Shown: in pieces, positions 56,620 through 64,000 of the stretch
How positions within the stretch are numbered: position 1 is the stretch's first letter
Layout: each line of letters begins with the position of its first letter
DNA from: Siphonodentalium dalli
Taxonomy: Eukaryota; Mollusca; Scaphopoda; Gadilida; Siphonodentaliidae
Length of the DNA stretch: 64,000 nt
Assembly (NCBI GenBank): GCA_032622095.1
Contig: CP136061.1
Coordinates: forward strand, 230,516,944 to 230,580,943
Direction: 5' to 3'
Position numbers and translations under genes: made by a program
Notes under the pieces: generated by a model
Told to the model about the DNA's origin: nothing
What the model saw: the letters and a program-made list of their open reading frames with translations, nothing else
Databases searched by the model: none

Positions 56620-58770
56620 GGAAGCTTTACATTCATATCATTTTTGCTTCCCACAAAATGTGTCAGAAATTTGTTTTATGAGAGTCCAAACATATACCTT
56701 ATACTGTAACTTTAAAGTATACAATCAGCCATTCACATAAACCTTGGCACCTCCCAATCTCCAGCACATAAAGCGAATTATGGTAATAAACGATATGTTG
56801 CAGGTTTTGCTCTCCACAAAGTGTGATAGAAACAAACTTGGGTGACCTCACCATGTTACAGTATACCATATAATATTATCTAACCTCTTTCACTGACACC
56901 CCACCCTTTCCAGCCAACAACCTTCCAGTCATCATACCACCCCTCCCCCACCCGAGGTCATAAATACCAGTTTTAGGGATGGAATGTCTCTTCCGGAAAA
57001 GAAAAAAATAATTCTTGAAAAACTAATTTAAAGGCTTAATTCAGGATCATGATATTTTATGAGTATATGTTCTACTTTAGTAGAATAATACCAAGCCAAT
57101 TACATTCTTACAATTACAATAATAGATATAAAAATTGCGCTGAGTAAATCATATGAGATTGAAAAATTAGACTATGATAAGAGACATTCTCGTCCCAACC
57201 TTCGAATAAAATACCAAATTCTACCGTAGTTAATTATCATTTATGGGGAAACTTACTACCAATCTATCTTACATGTATATGTATGATTCTCGTATTTCCT
57301 TTCTCAAAAATGGTACAATGGTATTGACTTGAGACATCAAGCAATATTGATACTCTAGTAACTAATAATAATAATAAGTTTATCAAGATCAGTGCCAATA
57401 ACATAAACATAGCACAAGCCTCACCCTTATCTTTTTTGTCATCACCACTGCAAGTATGCAAATTAAAACATACAAATTTCCCTTCAAAATCGAATACATT
57501 TCAAACATTATGATTCACCCCTTTATTGTGAAAAAAAAATAAAAATAAAAATTAGCACCCCAAACCCAGATATAGATTAAATGTCTTTACAAACGACCGA
57601 ACACCAATCAACTAAGTTGACTTTACTTCTCTGAATTCAACTTCAAGGCACATGCATAATAAATATATTACAACTGCTTTAGTATCATACCGGTACTTGT
57701 ACATTTATTTCCTAGTGAAGAAAGAACATTCTTTGGACAATGCCACATACTGGGCAAGCAATGCTGCAAATACTAGTATGGAAAACTCATCCCAAAATTA
57801 TAATATATGTTAATTCATCGCTTATCACAAAATTATAATATATGTCATTTCATCTAGTTTTTTCAGAGGGATTAAGATTGAGCTTCTGTAATGGTATCAA
57901 TAAGAGTCAACAAATACAGATATATTTATTATACTTATCTGTAATATTTGAGACGTTGTTGTTTTTGTTTTTGTTTTTAGCCTGTATTGAAAATTGAACA
58001 CATGAAAGTAATCTTACCAAAAATATTAGACGAACAATTAAAAGCCATTAGAATATACAGGTATTATTCAGTGTAATTTATTAACAGCTAAACAACCTTG
58101 GCAGCAAAATGCCAATTACTAAACCAAACCTGCCACGCTTACATATTTAGCATAGTTTATATGTTTTATGCTTTAAAATATACAAAGTTAAAGTTTTTGC
58201 ATTTACAGCAACTAGTGCAAAGTTATAACATAAAGAAATAAGTTTACAGATATACTATAAAAGTTGCCTGTGACACAAGCTACTGCATACCATCGCAGAA
58301 GCCTCAACACCACTATTATTACATAAACACTGTAAGTATGCAAATTATAGTATGCAGCTCCATGTTTATAATGAAATCATATCTCAGACATTTAGCACTC
58401 ACCTAAACATTCTTGAACTGTCACCCCGATGCACAAAATATATAATGTTAAAACGCCAGTAAACTCGCTGACAGTCACCGTTCATTTTGTTAGTATCAAC
58501 AAATACAAAGTAGGTCAAAACTACTTGAACTGTATAATATCGTTCCCGAAATCCATGCATCGTTGAAAGTCGTGACAAATTACCTTATTAGTCCACGAAT
58601 TTATAACGCCAACTTGACTATTACATAACCTCAAAACAAGGAATAAGCAGGACCGAATATGGTGACTCCTTCCACAGAATGTAGTTCCTAAAACGCTTTC
58701 CACAAGATATCTATCTACAGAAACGTGTGCTCATAAAATAATGTTTTTTTAGGGTCACGCGGTCAATCTC
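56620..58770. other. AT-rich DNA, no gene called
   Basis: Mostly featureless. Two direct copies of CACAAAATTATAATATATGT-like sequence occur at about 57791 and 57824. A 60-codon frame on the - strand (58521-58703) opens after a possible acceptor and meets a GTAATT donor, but nothing else supports it. Confidence 0.4.
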
Positions 58771-58773
58771 GGC

Positions 58774-58797
58774 GATATATACGGAAACCGAAACGAA
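58774..58797 (-). promoter_or_regulatory. IRF-like motif beside a TATA-like box
   Basis: On the - strand, TTCGTTTCGGTTTCC is followed directly by GTATATATCG. It is the mirror of the motif at 110-126. Function is unproven. Confidence 0.2.
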
Positions 58798-58842
58798 CAA
58801 TAACTCTACCTTATATGGTCGACATTATGGCTCATAAATATA

Positions 58843-58915
58843 GTTATGTATGTGTGTGTATATGTATACACGTGTATGTATATGTATATGTATGTGTATG
58901 TATGTATGTATGCGT
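58843..58915. repeat. TATG/TG microsatellite
   Basis: Alternating TATG, TG and TA units over about 70 bp. Confidence 0.92.
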
Positions 58916-59406
58916 CTATGTATTTGTATTGATCTGCGCTGCCCATGGCTATATAATATATAAGCGATTCCTGTGGAAGGATGCACACAACTATTCCAAC
59001 TAAAAAACAAATCCTGCTTCTTTTATAATTCAAAATCTATCCCATAGCTAGAAGAACCCCCCTCGATCGACCACATCATTCATGTACCTCACGTATATGA
59101 CACATCTCTTTATATGTACATGTGTAATCACCTCATCCAGTATCTACTTACAAAGTAGCAATGCTGACCCATTTACTTCACCGTTTATTCATGTTGTTTT
59201 CATGTTTGCTCATGTTTTATTCATTATTTGTATCACCTTTTCCGGTCGATCTAGAAAACTGCCTCAATCTATTGTAAAAAAATCACACAGAATTGAAATC
59301 AACACACCACACCCGGTCCTCAGCCTCTCCTACGAAATGACTACAAATCAAGTGTCCAGTCCGTACACGGTCCCGCTTACAGTGATTGCCAAGTTCTATT
59401 TCCATC

Positions 59407-60528
59407 ATGTCGATATCACTTGAGCAGTACCGTGTATCAATTGGACGTTTTGATCTTAAAAAGAGTGCCCACTTGCCGAAAACATCAAAAATAAGCACAA
59501 GTAATCATCAAAGATGGAAAATGAAAATTCACCAATTTCTACTGGGCATTATATTAGCAATTTTACTGGTAAGGGCTGGAGTAGAAAGAAACCCAGGGCC
59601 AGTCTGTGATAGATCAACGAAAACAATAACTATATTCCACCAGAACATACGAAGCATACGCCACAAACTCGAAAAAATAGTAGATTTTATCACTGATTAC
59701 GATATCTTAGCTTTCACTGAAACTCACTTAGATCCCTCTTTTTCCTCATAAAAACTAGAAATTACTGGTTATTGTAGCCCAATAAGAGAAGACAGAAATT
59801 CAGAAGGAGGTGGAATTTGTATATATTTTGCAGAGCATCTAATATATCGTAGAAGACATGATCTGGAGTTCGATTCCTCAATAATTTGGTTCGAAATATG
59901 TTCAAAATCGCGACTATTCCTGTTCGGGTTGTCTTACAGATCTGATCAATACTGTCACCCGAGTTATTGGGAATTATTGGAAACATCTATTCATGATGCA
60001 TTAGACATAACTGAAAACATTATACTAACCGGGGATTACAATTCAAATCTCCTTGATCCGGCCTCAAAATTAAATGATATAATCAACTTTTACACCCTCA
60101 AAAACGTAGTCACGTCCCCAACAAGAGTTACTCAAAGTTCTCAAACACTATTGGACCCTATAATTATTAACGGCGATTTTAATCTGCAAGATGCTGATAC
60201 CATAGATTTGGAAATTTCTGACCATTACGGTGTCTATGCGACCCTCTGTTATGATAATACTCGCACATCCTCTTTTAAAAGACAAATCTGGGACTATAAA
60301 CACGCTGACTTCGAAAGGGCGGGTAATCTGATAAACGACCTGAAATGGAATAATCTTCTTCTCCCCCTTGAATTAAATGAAGCTGCAGAACTGTTCACTA
60401 AAACATTTCTCGATATTATGTACAAATGTATCCCATTTAAACATGTCACCATCCGACCAAATGATAAACCATGGTTTAATTCAGAAATCCGCAGACAGAT
60501 AAGACAGGTTGAGATCGATTGCTATTAA
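59407..60528 (+). pseudogene. LINE B N-terminal region and endonuclease, one stop
   Basis: The ATG at 59407 opens a frame with a basic N-terminus, a hydrophobic run (FLLGIILAILLV), then RAGVERNPGP (NPGP at 59590-59601), then the endonuclease (ITIFHQNIRSI, LAFTETHLD, LTGDYNSN, ISDHYGV). The only break before 60528 is TAA at 59749-59751. A signal-like segment plus NPGP resembles 2A-like translation-recoding peptides known at the start of some APE-type LINEs. Here the usual Asp of the DxExNPGP consensus is Gly, so activity is doubtful. Confidence 0.88.
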
Positions 60529-61018
60529 AAAAAATACCACAGAAACATGGAAAAAATTTAAACAATGTCGAAATCATATCAATAACATGAAGAAATATGC
60601 TTAGGCACAATTTAATGAAAATTTAGAAGAACGCATTAGTACATCTGTTTCAAAAGACTACTGGCAATTAATTAATTACCTCCTCAACAAGAAAAAGACA
60701 ACATTAATTCCCCCGCTGTATAGCCTAGAAGGTGGGGTAAAAATGGATTCTAAATTATATGAAATTAACGATTTTGAAAATGCACAAATTCTAAACAAAA
60801 GATTCATTTTAAATTCCTCACTTGATGATTCAAGAAAATCATTACCCCCGTTGACCTCTAAAACACAGAATATACTGACTGAAATTCCTTTCGAAATGCA
60901 AGAGGTAATTGATGTTATACTAGCTTTGAAAACAAATAAGGCACATGGACATGATGACATAAGTGCTAAAATGTTACGCTGTACTGCACAGCAGATTGCT
61001 TTACCGTTCGTCGCATGA
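60529..61018 (+). pseudogene. LINE B start of reverse transcriptase, frameshifted
   Basis: After an A8 run at 60529-60536 homology continues in another frame, with a TAG at 60602-60604, through SKDYWQLINYLLNKKKTTLI and LKTNKAHGHDDISAKMLR. It then stops at 61016-61018. The palm with the catalytic Asp pair is missing. Confidence 0.85.
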
Positions 61019-62850
61019 GAACCAAAGGGTTCTATGTCCCATTGGCACGTTTTGTGGGAAATCGATGTTGAAGATTCATGATCCGATTCTTCAAACTTAA
61101 ATAGCTGTAATGTTGTTGTAGTTGAGTTAAACGGTTACAATATATCACAACGTGATTCCATGTGAAATATTAATACCTAAAACCAAAGAGTTTTCGTGAA
61201 AAACGTGAAAACGTGTTTGGAGATATAACTTTTATGCACAAAACTGCCACTTTGTCTCCGGGCTAAAAAGCACTCGGAGATAGAACGTTATGGCTCACCG
61301 GAACTGCATATTTTGGTGCGGACTAAAGGGTTCAACAAAGGTACTGGTAAGTGGTCAGTACTGCGGGTTCGTGTTCTTGCATTTGCTTACGATTAATTTA
61401 GGTTCGTTGCAAGGTATGTTGTAGCGTGTCTGTTACACACATATTATATATTGTTGATTTCTAGGAAGATGCGGGAAAAAGAATTTCTCCGTTGTATTCG
61501 AATGATATTTTAATTCAAGCTAATGACACTCACGAATCCAAAATACACACAGTCTAATATTCTGAACACATCAGGTCAGTGTTAATCGCACGATATTTAT
61601 CAAACGAGGATTTTATAGTCGAAAACTTAACAACAGGCGAAAATTCTTAAAGCTTTTAAAATGTCGGTAAAACGATCGAAGTTACTGACGATCGGAAATC
61701 CGTACAGATTCCGCCACAAAAATCTAGATAAACCAATCATTTGACAACATCGTTGTCTCAGCACAGTGGGGTGACATGGTCTCAAATCGCGCCCTCCGTC
61801 GGATATGAAACCATCGCACGCGACGTGTGACCCTATCATCCTCACTGGGATGAGACAACTTAAATATGATGGACACAGAAAAACACTTGATTTCCATAGA
61901 AAGTAATTTTTTTGCAGTGTGTGCAAAATGGTGCATGATCTCCGGGACACGATCCCTTTACGAGTCTGTCACAGTGGACGTGTGCTTGTGTGGTTAATAA
62001 ATATCTTATATTAAGGTATTCCTTCTCACGCAGGGAAATTGTTGAATCGAATAAGACAATAACGATCGTTATAACAGAACGTTTTCTTTTAAATCAAACA
62101 ATATTGTGTTTCATACAGTGTTAAAATTAACTTAAGTGTTACATGCACTCAACTCGAACCTTGACAAAGTTAACTCGTTGTACACTGCTCTGATTCCACA
62201 CAATCATTCAATAAACTTGGGAACAAGATTATTTTATTTTAACTCGGTAACGGTCAAACGGCATAATACTATTTAATTTCCTTTTTTAAAACGAGGCCGA
62301 TATAACACCCATTTCAATTGGTAATATGTTGTCAAGGTACGAGAGCAGCTGCTCACGCCTCCTTCGGATGAGACCGTGCAACGAAATATCTTATAAAGCA
62401 AACTTCAGCAAATTATGCGCGTCAGAAACAGACACAAATTAAAACACCCTGACTGGGTTTTAAAGTTACACATTTAAAACATGGCAAAACTGACATAAAG
62501 GGACACAAGGACTTTAACGTTGGCACATTTTGGCTATGATTAAAATATATACCCATTGAAGACATTATTGAAAACTTATATTCTGAGACACATCTGTGTT
62601 AATATCTTAGTGAAAAAGTGTCCAGTTTGGAAAGAACTCAACACATGAGAGTAAATGCAATGACTTCTTGACTTCAATGAACAATTTACATGATATTCGG
62701 CAAATAATGTTTTCTTAGCAATCCCGAACTAACACCACATCACAATATTAATAATAATATTTAAAACTTAAAGTCACAATGGCTCTCAGGTGTGTAAACT
62801 CGCGGCATAGATTTTAATCACTTGGAACTCAGTTTTCAGATCTTGTCTAC
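61019..62850. repeat. Intergenic DNA beginning with an interspersed repeat
   Basis: GAACCAAAGGGTTCTATG (61019), AACCAAAGAGTT (61181) and GGACTAAAGGGTTCAAC (61320) suggest one non-coding repeat of about 320 bp that abuts the truncated LINE. The rest is AT-rich without recognisable genes. Confidence 0.4.
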
Positions 62851-62855
62851 ACTCT

Positions 62856-63069
62856 TGGTACACTTTAACAAACAATAACATAAATGGGTCCAAAATTACA
62901 ACATCAGATGAGATAAGATTAATGTTATTTTTAGTCGGATATGCATGTACAACAATGTGTGTTTTATATCGTTGTACATATCCGACTATAAATAACATTG
63001 ATCTTATCTCATATTATCGGATGGTGTGATTCTGGACCCACTTATGTTATTGTTTGTTAAAGTGTACCA
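62856..63069. repeat. 214-bp hairpin with ~100-bp arms
   Basis: TGGTACACTTTAACAAACAA at the left pairs with the right end TTGTTTGTTAAAGTGTACCA. Pairing continues through GAGATAAGAT.AATGTTATTT and TAGTCGGATATG to a short loop near 62960. It lies just downstream (- strand sense) of the exon at 63201, so it may sit in that gene's 3' UTR. Confidence 0.88.
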
Positions 63070-63200
63070 TGCTAAAGTCTTCATGTTCATTTGATAAAAG
63101 TTATTTCTACAGAAACAATCATTCGAAAAGAGTAAAGATGCAAATATCACTGTGCTACTGTACTTTACAATTTTAGAGAGTTATTTGCGAAAACATTACA

Positions 63201-63380
63201 TCATATAAACTCCTTGTCGATTGCGGGCATCCATCGCATCATACTTCGTATGTCCTTGACCTTCTCCGCCGGCAGCTTTTTTGTCTTAACCGTAGCTAGA
63301 ACCTGATGCAGATCATGAGTCTGCTGACTTCTGCTGTTCAAGGTTAAGCTTACCTCAATAAACTTCAACTCCGCAAAGAC
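63201..63380 (-). CDS. Candidate terminal exon, unknown gene 1
   Basis: After a possible acceptor (gagttag, exon from 63380), 60 codons run open to TGA at 63201-63203, phase 0. The product begins VFAELKFIEV, includes LATVKTKKLPAEKVKDI and ends RWMPAIDKEFI. Codons are GC-richer than the surroundings and the composition is helix-like, so I think it is real coding sequence. The acceptor has a poor pyrimidine tract, and GAG|GTAAGC near 63355 is also a perfect donor, so the exon edges are uncertain. It matches no family I recognise. Upstream exons would lie beyond 63381, overlapping the + strand exon's region. Confidence 0.5.
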   Translation of the reverse strand, partial: VFAELKFIEVSLTLNSRSQQTHDLHQVLATVKTKKLPAEKVKDIRSMMRWMPAIDKEFI

Positions 63381-63641
63381 CTAACTCACACACGGGTTAT
63401 TTCTTAATTGAGTCGGATTTCTACAACCTCTTGCAACATGAAAGAGCATAACCATTGGTTGCACTTGGTCTTACCAATGGAGGATATGACTTATCTCGTC
63501 TACTGTCTACACAATCATGCAATGCAACATGCAGGTGTGTACTGTTGTAGAAAGTCTATATTTATTGTGTATATGTTGACAAATCATGTAATTCAACGTG
63601 AACATTTATTTATTTTGTGTTTTTATTGTCGATTTCGGCAG

Positions 63642-63875
63642 TCAGGGTTATATCGCGGTCGTATAGAGAAGAGAAATTACTGGGATATTTTCACAGACAA
63701 ACCACCTACCGTGGGCGAGTGCATGACCAGCAGCTCCCTCGGAAAAGCTGGTCCCAAATTCGCTAAGAACGGGAGTCACGCGTCGTACCTCCAGCGCAGA
63801 GAGGTCTATTGGCTTGGAAGTCATAAACATTACACGTTAGACAACCGAGACCCCTTTCCATGTAAACTGGGGTGA
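63642..63875 (+). CDS. Candidate terminal exon, unknown gene 2
   Basis: Acceptor tttcggcag ends at 63641. 77 codons then run to TGA at 63873-63875, phase 0. The product begins SGLYRGRIEKRNYWDIFTDK, continues through PPTVGECMTSSSLGKAG and EVYWLGSHKHYTLD, and ends PFPCKLG. GC content and codon use clearly differ from the AT-rich flanks, and the protein is rich in Tyr, Trp, Gly and Lys. The frame stays open further upstream to 63408, but that part looks like random AT-rich translation, so I start the exon at the acceptor. I cannot name the family. The gene's other exons should lie upstream on this strand, but none was identified. Confidence 0.6.
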   Translation, partial: SGLYRGRIEKRNYWDIFTDKPPTVGECMTSSSLGKAGPKFAKNGSHASYLQRREVYWLGSHKHYTLDNRDPFPCKLG

Positions 63876-64000
63876 CAAATAGGTTGTCTCTAATTTCCTG
63901 AATGCATTTCCTATCCAACTTTTCATACATTTGGTTAATTAAATGACACCATTTATAGTTTTTATCTTTTTTCTGATGGAATGAATTACAATGGAGATAA
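63876..64000 (+). other. Possible 3' UTR, window edge
   Basis: Follows the stop at 63875. AT-rich; no AATAAA seen before the window ends. Confidence 0.3.

Larger units (their letters stand above)
59200..61018 (+). mobile_element. LINE (B), 5' half only
   Basis: Contains a 5' leader, a 2A-like segment, the whole endonuclease and the first part of the reverse transcriptase. It ends abruptly at about 61018, where an unrelated repeat (AACCAAAGGGTT motifs) begins. LINE copies normally lose the 5' end, so loss of the 3' half implies deletion or disruption after insertion. The start is approximate. Confidence 0.85.

Noticed and set aside
58521-58703. Possible - strand exon between a ttctgtag acceptor and a GTAATT donor
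   Set aside because: Only 60 codons, no homology and no partner exon.
61627-61950. 107-codon open frame on the - strand
   Set aside because: No motif or signal supports coding.
63408-63641. Upstream extension of the 63642 exon frame
   Set aside because: Composition changes sharply at the acceptor; the upstream part reads as translated AT-rich intron.
1-64000. Integrated virus, LTR retrotransposon or full-length DNA transposase gene
   Set aside because: No integrase, protease, capsid or transposase-like frame was found; all coding mobile DNA here is LINE-type.

Overview
This looks like nuclear DNA of a marine lophotrochozoan, most likely a mollusc. It is AT-rich and almost entirely intergenic or intronic. 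It carries intron-split exons, tRNA-derived SINEs, APE-type LINEs and dozens of short DNA transposons. Several repeats start with TTTAGCTCACCTGAGA or ATACCCCCGCAACAAAG and run into CCGTC-rich tracts; I know that style from bivalve and gastropod genomes. Nothing prokaryotic is present, and I found no rRNA gene, CRISPR array or convincing functional tRNA.

1-25.4 kb: a possible host gene on the + strand, seen as small phase-compatible exons. They are 835-904 (starts with ATG, resembles the beginning of a SAM-type domain), 7738-7830 (Ser/Asp-rich), 11911-11982 (ends in a stop) and 25311-25427 (ends in a stop). The last two look like alternative 3' ends. The stop-bearing exon at 11.9 kb, with its intron end, occurs again at 19.2 and 19.9 kb; both extra copies share an in-frame TGA. 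Introns are packed with mobile DNA: a long-TIR MITE (1.47-1.73 kb), a foldback element (2.0-2.7 kb), two hAT-like elements with 8-bp target duplications (2.98-3.84 and 15.49-16.83 kb), a 161-bp tandem array (5.6-6.7 kb), hairpin elements (9.9 and 13.6 kb), a Helitron whose empty site survives in a paralogous copy (11.09-11.83 kb), TTAA-flanked MITEs and a 3.5-kb mosaic (20.0-23.5 kb).

25.4-45 kb: no host gene recognised. It holds two SINE copies, small MITEs, a third hairpin element, a GC-rich inverted-motif tract (29.2-29.9 kb), a LINE 3' fragment (33.8-34.2 kb), a degraded LINE on the - strand (35.7-38.1 kb) and tandem arrays at 38.3-40.4 and 41.46-41.76 kb.

45-50 kb: a satellite district. 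A 38-bp monomer is repeated about 40 times (47.9-49.5 kb), with an outlier pair at 45.4 kb. A 470-bp segment repeated 2003 bp apart has only two differences that I can see, so it is very young.

50-61 kb: a nearly open LINE (endonuclease plus reverse transcriptase, two in-frame stops) on the - strand, then a ~1.5-kb tandem duplication containing two TTAA-MITE families, a quiet stretch, and a 3'-truncated LINE on the + strand with a 2A-like NPGP peptide just before its endonuclease.

61-64 kb: a long hairpin, then two protein-like terminal exons in convergent orientation on opposite strands (63201-63380 on -, 63642-63875 on +). They probably belong to two different host genes that I could not identify.

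No set of genes here works together as a pathway. The real content is a gene-poor region shaped by nested transposition and local duplication. Exon calls rest on splice signals and reading frames only and need transcript support.
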